From the NCBI RefSeq assembly GCF_042186555.1, contig NC_133325.1:96348110-96412109 (forward strand): 64,000 nt of DNA, written 5' to 3'. Of the stretch, positions 22,701-35,600 are shown in pieces. The notes beneath the pieces are model-generated. The model worked only from the letters and a program-made list of their open reading frames with translations, was not told the origin of the DNA and did no database searches. This DNA comes from Aquarana catesbeiana (taxonomy: Eukaryota; Chordata; Amphibia; Anura; Ranidae). The position numbers and the translations under genes were made by a program. Within the stretch, counting starts at the first letter, position 1; each line of letters begins with the position of its first letter.

Positions 22701-25700
22701 TCACATTATCAAGAGGTTAGGCAGGTGAAAGTCTGCCTGCTTTGCCCGGTACATCCCGAATCCTCAGGTAGAAATAGCACGAGCATTCACCAAGCTTGCG
22801 CAGTGAATAACACTAAACTAATAAAAACTGCACCCCTATCTGAATGTTTTTGCCCCCTTATTTGGTATACTGACCAGCAGACCAGGGTACACTTCAGGTC
22901 CATTTCATGTTGTAAGTCATATGGCAAGTTTATGTTGTTCTCTGTAAGATTTTTATTGCAATCTATATCCCCCCTGGGGAGATTCCTTACTTCCTGCCAA
23001 GACAGGATGCACAGTAAATCTCTTTAGTGGAAACAGAGAAACATATCAGTCAGGTTTGTGACTTCTAGCCTTAGTGAACACTTCCCATATGTCTTTTCCT
23101 GCTGTCACAGGGAAAGGAAGTGACATGAAATCTCCTCAAAGAGGTACTGGACAACAATAAAAATGTTTAAAGTATTTTAAAGTACCTTTTCCACATCTAC
23201 CAAAAACTAAAAAATAATATATTTTGGCTTTGTCCCTGTTAGGGAGATTAAACTAATTTTGTCTTTCATTGACAAAGGTCACCAGGACAGGAAGTCAGAG
23301 AAATAGCTTCAAAAGGGGAGACATAGAATGGTAATGGCTGACCTCTAGCTAAAGCTAAATAAAGAGAGTTTTGTGGGAGTGGATTTTTAATCGTAATTAA
23401 TTTACCTGTGTAACCACAACAGATTTGACCACTTTCAGTAGACCTCTTCTGGTCAATATTGTATTTGCTGAAGGCCGCTGACGTGGGTCTTTACGGAACA
23501 TCTGTCTGATGAGACTACGTAGTTCATAGGAGTATTGTGAAGGAAGTGGAATGTAAGATCCATGGCATATCTTCAATATTAGATTTTTCCAACTTCCTGC
23601 CTGGAACTTGAAAGAAAAGAATAAGAGTGTATAATTATTTTATGAGATATAGTAAGGTGTAGGCTCTCTGTGCCGTTGCTGAATATGCATTGCTAAGCTG
23701 CTCTAATTTAGCAAAGTGTCTAAAGTAAGAAAGCTGTTCAGATCTAGTTCCAACCATCACAGGACAACGATTGCTGCAGAATAAAAAGATCTCGCTTTTT
23801 GTCAGGAGGCAAAGGTTACATATAGAAACAGAAATTCAAATCCCTGAGTGTCATAACCATGGAGAAAATTTGTTTTCACAGAAAAGCTTTTATTTCCTCC
23901 AAAAGTATTATGAGGTTATTATGTAGTTCTGTATTATGTAGTTCTGCGAGTGGCCTGCGAGTGCACGTAGTGGTCAGGGGTGGGTAGTGGGGTTCTCCGG
24001 GGGTTCTGTGCTGGGACCAATCCTATTTAATTTGTTCATAAACGACCTGGAGGATGGGATAAACAGTTCAATCTCTGTATTTGGAGACGATATTAAGCTA
24101 AGCAGGGCAATGACTTCTCCGCAGGATGTGGAAACCTTGCAAAAAGATCTGAACAAATTAATGGGGTGGGCGACTACATGGCAAATGAGGTTCAATGTAG
24201 AAAAATGTAAAATAATGCATTTGGGTGGCAAAAATATGAATGCAATCTATACACTAGGGGGAGAACCTCTGGGGGAATCTAGGATGGAAAAGGACCTGGG
24301 GGTCCTAGTAGATGATAGGCTCAGCAATGGCATGCAATACCAAGCTGCTGCTAACAAAGCAAACAGAATATTGGCATGCATTAAAAAGTGGATCAATTCC
24401 AGAGATAAAACGATAATTCTCCCGCTCTACAAGGCTCTGGTCCGGCTTCACCTGGAGTATGCTGTCCAGTTCTGGGTACCAGTCCTCAGGAAGGATGTAC
24501 TGGAAATGGAGCGAGTACAAAGAAGGGCAACAAAGCTAATAAAGGGTCTGGAGGATCTTAGTTATGAGGAAAGGTTGCGAGCACTGAACTTATTCTCTCT
24601 GGAGAAGAGACGCTTGAGAGGGGATATGATTTCAATATACAAATACTGTACTGGTGACCCCACAATAGGGATAAAACTTTTTCGCAGAAGAGAGTTTAAC
24701 AAGACTCGTGGCCACTCATTAAAATTAGAAGAAAAGAGGTTTAACCTTAAACTACGTAGAGGGTTCTTTACTGTAAGAGCGGCAAGGATGTGGAATTCCT
24801 TTCCACAGGCGGTGGTCTCAGCGGGGAGCATCGATAGCTTCAAGAAACTATTAGATAAGCACCTGAATGACCGCAACATACAGGGATATACAATGTAATA
24901 CTGACATATCACACACATAGGTTGGACTTGATGGACTTGTGTCTTTTTTCAACCTCACCTACTATGTAACTATATATGTAACTATATGATATGTTAATAA
25001 TCATTCAATGAACAAACTAGGGATTGCAAAATTTTCCTTTTAAACAGGACACTATACACATCTCATAAGCCAGATAATAAGCAGGTTACATAATGGATAC
25101 AATGAATGTGATAATATTGATTAATACAAGGTATTTGCTTAATGCATAATAAAAAAAAAAAAAAAACAGTGTGCTAAGTCAAGGAGCAATGCAGCCAAAA
25201 AAAAAAAGGGACAAAAATGCAGTAATATGCAATAATGTGCGATAATGTTGTGAAACAATGATAAAGCGCACTAATTCAAGAAACTATGCAGCAAAAATAA
25301 AAATATGCATGAATGACTATTCCTAATATAAAAAAAAAAAATAGAAAAAATAATGCAGGAATATGCGATAATAAGCGATTATATGAAACCGTGATAAAGT
25401 GCGCTAATTCAAGAAGATATGCAGAAAAAATAGACAAATATGCATGAATTAAAAAAAAAAAAAAAAATGCAGTGATATGTGTTAATTTAGGATAATATGT
25501 AAAAACAGTGATAAAGTGCACTAGTTCAAGAAGCTTTGCAGCAAAAATAGACAAATATATAAGAATTACTATCCCTAATTAAAAAAAAAAAAAAATAGGA
25601 ATATGCAATAATATGTGATAATATATGAAATCATAATAAAGTACTCAGATAAAAAGCAGATATTCATCTGATTTTACATAAAAAATAATAAGATAAGTCC

Positions 25701-26600
25701 CAATTAACCACTTCCGGACCGCCGCATGCAGATATATGTTGGCTGTTTGAAGAGGGATATCTTTGTTATGGCAGCAGCTAGCTGCCATAACCCTGGTATC
25801 CTCTTCAGTGGGCGCTCTGGTTTCTGATAATAGTGGCCTCTGCGGCGGATTCGACGCAAGATCATTTTTATCGGCAGCTGGAGATCCCCCCCCCCCCCCC
25901 CCCACTGCTCTCCAGTGCCCTCCGCCGCTTACTGGAGCCGTCGGCAGCGGCGAACGGGTCCTCTTCTGTGTGTGGTATGGAGACGATTGAGGGGAAGATG
26001 GCCCTCACCCATCTCCATACCAATGCAGGGCGGAAGGAACATCAAAACGTCCCTTCCGCCCATAGCTCTCAAAGGGCCATTTTTTTTTTTTTAATGCCAA
26101 ATTTTTTGTTTATTGCATTTTAGTGTAAATATGAGATATGAGGTCTTTTTGACCCCATATCTCATATTTAAGAGGTCCTGTCATGCAAGGGATGTTTACA
26201 TTCCTTGTAATAGGAATAAAAGTGACACTTTTTTTTTTTAAACACATTTGCTCCCACCATTCAGGCATTCACCAGGTGTGTGCCCTAGCAGCTCACCTTA
26301 AACAAAGACCACAGCAGGTCTAATGGTATGTATATATATTTCACGTTCCACTCTCCTCTCCTGCATCGAAATCCACAGCTGGTCGGACAAGGTTTTAATA
26401 TATAGATCCTTTATTATTATCATTATTTGTTTTAGAGTGTTGAGGTCACTTGCTAATGGTTGCAGCTTTTTTGTGTGTATTTTTAGGGTGATATATTATT
26501 CTTTGGTATTTGTTTTGTACATTAGTTTTGGTTGGTTGTTGGTCCATAGCAGTGCACAAAAACTTCATATTTCATTTTGCAAAAAAAAAAAAAAAAAAAA

Positions 26601-26638
<38 letters not shown>

Positions 26639-29600
26639 AAAAAAAAACCTGCAAGACAAAAGCATAATGAGCTAGTATGCATACTAGCTCATTATGAAAT
26701 ACTTACCTTAGATCGAAGCCCCCCGTAGCGGTCCCGGCACACTGCTCTGCCTGGTGTCATGTCTCCTGGAGTTATTTCCGGGTATCGCGGGCTCCGGCAC
26801 TGTATTTGGCCGGAGCCGTGATGACATTGGCACATGCTGATGCAGGTTTAGGAGATATCAATGGTAGGCTTACCTGTAGTGAAAAGTGGTTTAACAGTTT
26901 ACAACCACTTTAATGTAGCTCTCTTTCATACCGAATGTAGTTTATGTCACTGGTTATATTTTCAATCTGGTCCTAGCCAACCAAGACTACCATTCATCAC
27001 TAGCATGTTAACCTTGTAGCAGTAGTTGCTCAAATATAAATGTAAATTCATCTTTCGTTGAAAAAGTCACCTTAAGATGCTATAATAAGGTCTTTATCAT
27101 TATTCGTTTCATTGCAATAATTTTGTTATTTTTCACTTCAATCTGCATTAATGTATAATAATTAAAAAGACTGGCCACATATCATTACAAATCATAAGCG
27201 TTTTAATACGCTAACGAACGCAAAGAAAATAAAATATGTTTGCATTTAGTTGCTCTCTTCACACATGGAATAACATACAGTTGTGCTCATAAGTTTGCAT
27301 ACCCTGCCAGAATTTATGATTTCTTGGCCATTTTTCAGAGAATATGATAACACAAACTTTTTTCACTCGTGGTTAGTGTTTGGCTAAAGCCATTTATTAT
27401 CAGTCAACTGTGTTTAGTCTTTTTAAATCATAATCACAACAGAAACTACCCAAATGACCCTGATCAAAATTTTACATACCCCAGTTCTTACTACCGTGTA
27501 TTGCCCCCTTTAACAACAATGACAGCTTGAAGTCTTTTGTGATATTTGTGGATGACGCTCTTTATCTTCTCAGGTGGTAAAGCTGCCCATTCCTCTTGGC
27601 AAAAAGCCTCCAGTTCCTGTAAATTCTTGCATGAACTGCACATTTGAGATCTCCCCAGAGTGGCTCAATGATATTGAGGTCAGGAGACTGAGATGGCCAC
27701 TCCAGAACCTTCACTTTATTCTGCTGTAGCCAATGACAGGTCGACTTGGTCTTGTGTTTTGGATCATTGCCATGTTGTGGCCAAAAAGCTAAATTTTGGT
27801 CTCATCACTCCAAATGACCTTGTGCCAGAAGGTTTGAGGCTTGTCTCTGTGCTGTTTGTCATATTGTAAGCGGGATACTTTGTGGCATTTGCATAGTAAT
27901 GTCTTTCTTTTGGCGACTGGACCATGCAGCCCATCTTTCTTCAAGTGCCTCCTTATTGTGCATCTTGAAACAGCCACACCACATGTTTTCAGAGAGTCCT
28001 GTATTTCACTTGAAGTTATTTGTGGGTTTTTCTTTGAATCTTGAACAATTTTCCTGGCAGTTGTGGCTGAAATTTTAGTTGGTCTACCTGACCGTGGTTT
28101 GGTTTCAACAGAACCCCTCATTTTCCACTTCTTGATTAGAGTTTGAACACTGCTGATTGGCATTCTCAATTACTTTTTATATCCCTTTCCTGTTTTATAC
28201 AGTTCAACTATCTTTTCCCGCAGATCCTTTGACAATTCTTTTGCTTTCCCAAGGACTCTGAATCCAGAAACGTCAGTGCAGCACTGGATGGATGATGCAA
28301 GGGTCTGTCATCTATCATTAGTGTGTCCACACACACACTAATTACAAGCAAACAGATCACAGATGAGGATGGTTACCTTTAATAGCCATTCAAACCCCTT
28401 TGTGTCAAATTATGTGCATGTTATCAGGCCAAAATCACCAGGGTATGTAAACTTTTGATTAGGCTCATTTGGGTAGTTTCTGTTGTGATTATGATTTAAA
28501 AAGAGTAAAACACAGTTGATTGATAATAAATGGCTTCAGCCAAACACTAACCATGAGTGAAAGAAAAGTTTTTGTGTTATCATTCATATTCTCTGAAAAA
28601 ATGGCCAAGAAATCATAAATTCTGCCAGGGTAAGTAAACTTATGAGCACAACTGTATACAGTATACACATGCACACGTTTAAAAGACTATTGATCTCCTT
28701 TATGCATTGGATTGTGGATATGTAGAACTGTAAAATAAGAGTGCTTACTTACTGGATGTTTTAGGGTACAGATTTCATATAACACACATCCCAATGACCA
28801 GATATCACTAAAACAAAGAATAGGAATACTGTGATGATAAATGCAGAATCAAAAAACTGTAAAATTTAACAAAATGACTAATGATATTAACAGTGTTTTA
28901 AGAATGATGTCACTTTCTTACCCTGGAAAAAGGTGCTACAGTGCTTGTACTGCAGAGGAGGTCCAAGCCCTTTGATGTGCCCGTCTATCCCTGGGTGGTG
29001 GGCAGAGGGGCAGTGAAGTGCACTTTGGGTGATATCGTTCCCTTAATGCCCCTGTGTGACCCCAAACCTGCTCCTCTATGGTTAGTGGTAGGAAATGATG
29101 GGGAGTCAAAGTATTGTTATAGGCAAGTAGCAGTGGCATCAAATGGGCAGTAGTAGGCAGGATTGGTGGGTGGGGGGGTTTAGAGTTTTCATCATTGTTA
29201 GGTATCCGCAACTTCTACGACTATTGCTACCATTAAACTGTGTTTTTATAGCTTGTGCAGAAAAGGCACGGAGAAAAATTTGATATGCAGTGAAGATATA
29301 TCACATAAGCTCTGGTACATATGTATCTGTTATTATTATTATTCTTTATTTAACCACAATTCAGCTATTGTTTCTGAATACCCCTTATTGACCAGCACAA
29401 GTTTTACATTTATGCTATGGACCTGTTTATTTGGTGACAACTTTGCAGTTATTTAAAGAGTAGCTTCAGTCAGTTCTGCAAAAATTAAAAGCCAGCAGCT
29501 ACAAAAACTGTAAATTCTGATTTTTAATAAACTGCCACTCACCTGTTCAGGAATCCAGCACCGTCCTCACATGGGCTGGTTCTTCACTGGTCTTTGGGTC

Positions 29601-32600
29601 CCCGGCATAGGAACGGTGGGCAGCCTGCTGTGACTCCTTGCGGCTTCACAGCTGGCTTCGCACCGCAAATGCGTGAGGTGTGCTGTGCTTTGTGAATGGT
29701 CCCGCAGCCTTCTGGGACCTGTGACCTGTCCCAAAAGATTCTGGGCAGGGAGGGGGGAGGAGAACTTTTGATGGAATTGCAGCAGCGATCCGACCAGAAG
29801 TGGGAGTGGGTACCTGTCTAAACAAACCCCCCACCCCCCCTCCAAAAAAATTCAAATATGTCGTTAAAGTAGTACATATATCATTTTTTGGAGAGACAAA
29901 TAAGGCTTTCTTTTGGTTTAAATAAAAATATTTTCTTTGTATCTATAGACTAAATATGTAAAAAAAAAACAAAACAAAAAAAAAACAAGAAACGTTTCCT
30001 TACTTTGATCAGTGTTTAAAAAAAAAAAATACAGTTTTTTTATAAAACGTATACATTTTATTCTATACTGTGTCCCATTATTGATGACACAAAAATAATT
30101 TTTCTAGTACCAAGCATTGCAAAGTTAACTTTCATAATATGTAGATCATAGATCACTCCTTGATCTTCATATAACGAAAACAAAGAAAATATCATGTAAC
30201 AATTTTACACTGTAATTCTGAATCATGTTTCTGAACTGTGTTTACAAACACAGTTCAAAAGCTCAGCTTTTTTTTACAGCAGTGATTGCAGCCCCTGCTG
30301 TATAATTTTTACAGCTGGGAATTGCCAGTATAACAGCTGGGTGAACACTTGCAGGGTTAGTCAAACAGGATGTGCTATATACAAGAAAAGGGGGATGGGG
30401 GGAGGGGAAGGAAACTATAGCTCATCCAAAACTAGTCCTAGTTAATTGGGTCTCAGGGATGTGTCTAAATAGACCACAACACACTCACGACTGAAAATAG
30501 CAACCCATAAGATTAAATAGTGATAAAGGTAACAATTTCCTGGAGATTATTAAAAATTACCTCCAGGTTAGCAATCCTGTGAATAGAGCAGCATATACAA
30601 AAAGACGGAAAAAGAGTTTCCAAAAAGGTATTCTTCAAAAAGGATTCATTGGTTATAGGGACTAACAATTTTATTAGATATCCACAAAAATTAGAAAAAA
30701 CATTAACATATAATATAGTTTAAATACCTTCCTCCAAAGAGGTTTAGTTAAAATTAAGACAACAAAGGGTGGTACTTGGAGGAGGCGGGACCGGAAGCGG
30801 AGCGGATGATGGAGTGAGGTGGTGAGGTGAGGAGTGTGAGTGAGTGTGTCCACCCCACTCCCACCATAGAATGAATAAAATGCCCATCTCCGGTCGTAAG
30901 ATAGAGGGATACATGCCGCGCTAATGCCTGAACCTTGCAGCCCCTGCGCCTGTCTGCCGCCCGTACCTTGCATCTTGTGATCTCCCCCCAGCGTCCAGCT
31001 ACAGGAGCCGAAGTACTGCACTGCATCTCCCTTTACTCCTCGGAGGCTCCCGGGAGGCTTCAGAGGACTACAGTTCCTAAAGGGAAGTCAAGCGGAGACA
31101 AGCTCTCGCGGGAAATTGATTGAGAATTTGACTGAGAAGAGTCATCTCGTCGGCCCCATACACTGACGTCGGAGCGTCAACAGCGGAGGTCCCGGTGTGA
31201 GAAACCACAGCAGAGGACCGGAGTGAGGAGGTACCCGAGTCCCCCCCGAAGCAATGATACAGTGGCACCTTGGGTGAGTGAATAGGCTTATAGTCGAACC
31301 TATTGAACTGTTTAACCTGACGGAGATGAGAGTGAGCTATCTAAAGCTCCTTAAACCCTGTATACCCTCCACTGTGGGAGGAAGCTCATATATGCCAGTG
31401 TACGTGTGGGACTTACTGGGACTTGTTGGTAGCATATGACACGGTAGCGGCATATTATAACATATTGACATATTACACTGAGAAGTTTAATCTCAGGGCT
31501 CTACCTGACAACACGTTTGAAGCTTCCAAAGTGCCTCCCTGTGCCTCCCTGTGCATCGGCCACTCCCTCATATTGATCAAATCTTGGGGGCCCTTTTTTT
31601 TTTCTTTTTTTTTTTTTTTTGTTTGACTCCTGGCTCCCTTACTGTGTTGTTGTAGCGGGATAAATAATACTAATTGGTAGCGGCCGGAGGAGTCAGACAT
31701 GTCAACAAGAAGGAAGGGTGACGAGCAAACAAATGCGGAATCTATGGGGTCTCATTCTCTACGCTCAGCTAAAGAAAAAGATAAAGGTGGAGTGTCATTG
31801 GTAGCAGGGGCAACGGCAGCTGCAGTGGCGGCAACTGCAAAATTGGAGAGACTGGTTAACATATCAGACCATACACCAACAAAAGGGGGGCAGCAGATAC
31901 AAAGCAAAACAGCTTCAGACAGGAAGAGCCTGGGCCAAATGAACACGCTCCTAAATAGTACTACAACAAAGAACCCCTCAAACAAAGATGCGAGTATGGT
32001 GGGGAAAACAACAGAAACAAGTAATACCCAGATACATGCAATGGAAGGCGAACCAACCCTTAAAGAAATCCTTACTGCAGTTAACGCATGCAAACAATCC
32101 CTGAGCAATATGGCGGATCAAATGAAAGACATAAAGGAAGAACTAGCCCATGTAAGCCAAGATCTTAAGAAAATGGCAGAAAGAGTGACAGAAATAGAAG
32201 GGAGAATAAGTCTGCTGGAAGATGACTTAAACCCAATGAAGCAAGAGTTAAAAGCACAGAAAGATCAGATAAAAAGGCTTATGGAAAAATTCGACGAAAT
32301 GGAAAACAGACTCAGGAGAGACAATGTGAGGATAGTTGGGCTCCCAGAGAAGAGCGAGGGATCAGACCCGACAGGTTTCATGGAAAAATGGCTAATTGAA
32401 ACTTTTGGGGTAGAAACATTCTCACAGCAGTTCTCCATTGAAAGGGCACACAGAGTTCCATTTAGACCCCCTGCTCAGAGTAGTCCCCCAAGAGCTTTGT
32501 TACTAAAGTTCTTAAACTATAAGGATAAGGTGACCCTTCTTCGAAGGGCTAGAGAAAGGAGGAACCTGTATTATAATGGAGCCAAGATATCAATGTACCC

Positions 32601-35600
32601 TGACTTCTCACCCGAATTGCAGAAGCGCAGGATGGAATTTCTGGGTATTAAGCGTAGCCTCCAAATGTATGACATTACGTATGCTCTCCTTTACCCCGCC
32701 AGGCTTCGGGTAAATGCGCTGGGGGGAAGTCAGATCTTTGAATCCCCAGAGAGAGCGCGAGCATGGTTGGAAGAAAAGAAAGACCAGCTTATGCCAAAAT
32801 AAACGGGGGCTGTAAATGAGGAAGGAAAGAGTACAAAAAGATATGACTTGTATGTGTGGGGTGGGGGGATTCACAGGGTTGTGATAGAACAAGATAGGTT
32901 TTCGTATGGGTGAGGGATGGAGGAGAGGGAGGGGGGGTGAGGGGAGGGGGGGAGGATTGAGAGTAAGAAGGGTAGGGGTAGAGGTGTGGGTGACGGTCAT
33001 TAAAAAAGCCTACAAGGGGGACCTAGAATGGTGTAGGGGGGGAGGGGAGGGATGGGGGAGGTGGGAAGGAGAGGGTAATGATTATAATATGAAGATACAG
33101 AAAAGGATACGTTTGTATTTTAGGATCGTAAGGAAATTCTTACTGCACAAAAAAATTATATTTTTTCACAGGGTTGTACTGAATACACTAGTAAATTATA
33201 AATAGCTATGGTAAATACGTACGTCACGTGTATTATGCATAGGTCCTTAGGACTTGAACTCACTAAAATAAAAAGGTTGTGGGATGGGGAAAAAAACCCT
33301 TTTTTTTAGTAGAGATAAGCACTTTAGTTAGTCGGGAACGTAAGGCGTTAGGGAGGGGACTTAGCGGTGATGTGGTTTTTTTTTTTTTTTTATTTTTTTT
33401 TTTTCTCTTTTTCCTTTCTTTCTGCTGGTGTTTTGCTCGCCTCTATTACTGCTTTTTCCCCTTAACTTAGGCTCTCCTGTTTATAAATATAAGTAATAAA
33501 TCATGGTCCTGAACATTGGGTCATGGAATGTTAGAGGGTTGGGTTCCCCTGTGAAACGAGCAGCAGTGTATGATGGTTTAGATACACTTAAAGTCGAAAT
33601 TGCCTGTCTGCAAGAGACACACCTGACAAAAGATACTAAAAATAATTTATGGAACAAGAGATATCAACATCAGTTCCACTCTACATATACCTCCTACTCT
33701 AGAGGAGTATCAACTTTGATTGGTAGTGGGGTAGCGTTCATTTGCAGACAGTGCAGGATAGACGAAAAGGGGCGGTATGTGTTCCTGCATTGTGTAATAG
33801 AGAATCTGGAATGTGTACTGGCTAATTTATATATTCCTCCCCCGTTTAAACTGGATATTATGTATAACCTTATGGAATTTATAATTGACAAGGCTGAATT
33901 ACCAGTTATAGTTGTCGGGGACTTTAACATGGTTTTGGATAATAAAATAGATAGATTCCCTGGGGGGAAACAGAGTCAACGAAAGCAGGAAAACCGGTTG
34001 AAACAATTCCTTCAAGAAGCAGGGCTGCTTGACATGTGGAGAACACGGAACCCGAGGGCTCAGCAGTTTTCGTGCTGCTCGAGTTCCTGTGCTTCACTGT
34101 CAAGGATAGACTTAGTTTTAGGTAATGGCCTAGCATCACAAGCAATAAATAACATAAACTATCAACCTAGAGGAGTATCGGACCATTCTCCGCTCACAAT
34201 TTCGATAAACCCAGGTCATAAGAAAACCTATAGAACATGGAAGTTGAATCCAGCTTGGTTGGAAGTAATAGAGAATCAGGAAGGGGTAATAGCAGAATTG
34301 AAAGAATTCATAAAGTTCAATTCGGGCACCACGTCGAGGGGGGTGCTGTGGGACGCACTGAAGGCATATCTAAGGGGCTCACTTATACAGAAGGTGTCAA
34401 AAATTAAAAAAACATCCCGGGATTGGGAGGAGCGGTTCAAGAGGGAATTAATTGCTGCTGAAAGAGAGTACACAAACGAACCTTCCCCTGAAAAACAGAG
34501 AGTGTGGGAAAATAAACAACAAAGGTATAAAGATATAATAATTAGGAAAGTAGAAAATAAAAGGGCATTCCAGAAACAAGTTATGTACGGGGAAGGGGAA
34601 AAAGTTGGAAAGATACTGGCCCATATAGTCAGGTCCGGCTCCCCCCCATCCGTGGTCCCGGTCATTAAGACCTCGGAAGGCGAGACAACATCTCAATTAG
34701 AAATGATTACTGAGACGTTTAAAGAATACTATAAGAGGTTATATAAATCTAGTGGGACCATGGATGAGGGGGAAATGGACAAATTTTTTCAAAATATCGA
34801 CACACCAACATTGGAGGAGATGGATGTTGATGAATTGGAAAGACCAATTACTATAGAAGAGATTAAAACGGCAGTATCAGAAATGGCCAATCATAAATCA
34901 CCAGGTCCCGACGGTCTCCCAGTCGAGATATATAAACAGTATGGGGAGGTACTATTCCAGGAACTCTTGGACGTATTTAATTGGGCAAAAGAGCAAGGGA
35001 GGTTACCCACTTCAATGACAGAAGCCACAATAATAGTAGTGCATAAAGAGGGGAAAGACCCCCTGGACCCTGGGTCATATAGACCCATATCATTACTCTG
35101 CGCAGATGTAAAGATCTTAGCAAAAATTTTAGCTACCAGAGTAAAGAAAGTGATCCATAAAATAGTTCACCTGGACCAGACGGATTTATACCCCATCGAA
35201 CAACCAGTATGAACATCAGGAGAGTTCTTTTGAACTTACAGATCCCCACGGAAAACAGGGGCTCGAGGGCAATTCTGCTGTTGGATGTGGTAAAAGCATT
35301 CGACAGTGTAGAATGGGAATATGTCTGGAGGGTATTAAAGGAGTATGGTTTCGGTCCCTCATTTATCAACTGGGTTAAAGTATTGTACAATGAACCAAAT
35401 GCAAAAGTAAAAGTCAATAATGATTATTCGACTGGGTTTAAATTAGAGAGGGGATCAAGGCAGGGATGCCCTTTGTCTCCCATGATCTTTGCCCTAGCCA
35501 TGGAGCCATTAGCTACAACAGTAAGGCAAGATAGGGAAATAGTGGGTTTCCAGAGGGAGGATGGTGAGGAGCGGATCGCATTATATGCGGACGATGTCCT

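Larger units (their letters stand above)
18895..22808 (+). mobile_element. Ngaro-like (DIRS-order) retrotransposon, decayed
   Basis: Three coding blocks in Ngaro order: reverse transcriptase (about 19410-20467), RNase H (about 20470-20754) and tyrosine recombinase (about 20805-22808). The RT and RNase H blocks are in different frames and the recombinase has stops. A 1,064-bp element (21546-22609) interrupts the recombinase; its C-terminal block with HSFRIGAAS and the catalytic-tyrosine region (ARYIPNP) resumes at about 22614 and ends at TGA near 22806-22808. The 18895-19400 part may be the gag-like 5' region but is not recognised. Ngaro elements insert through a recombinase and lack LTRs of the usual kind. 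Confidence 0.85.

Noticed and set aside
25276..25554. 92-codon minus-strand open frame
   Set aside because: Translation of the AT-rich tandem repeat with phenylalanine runs.
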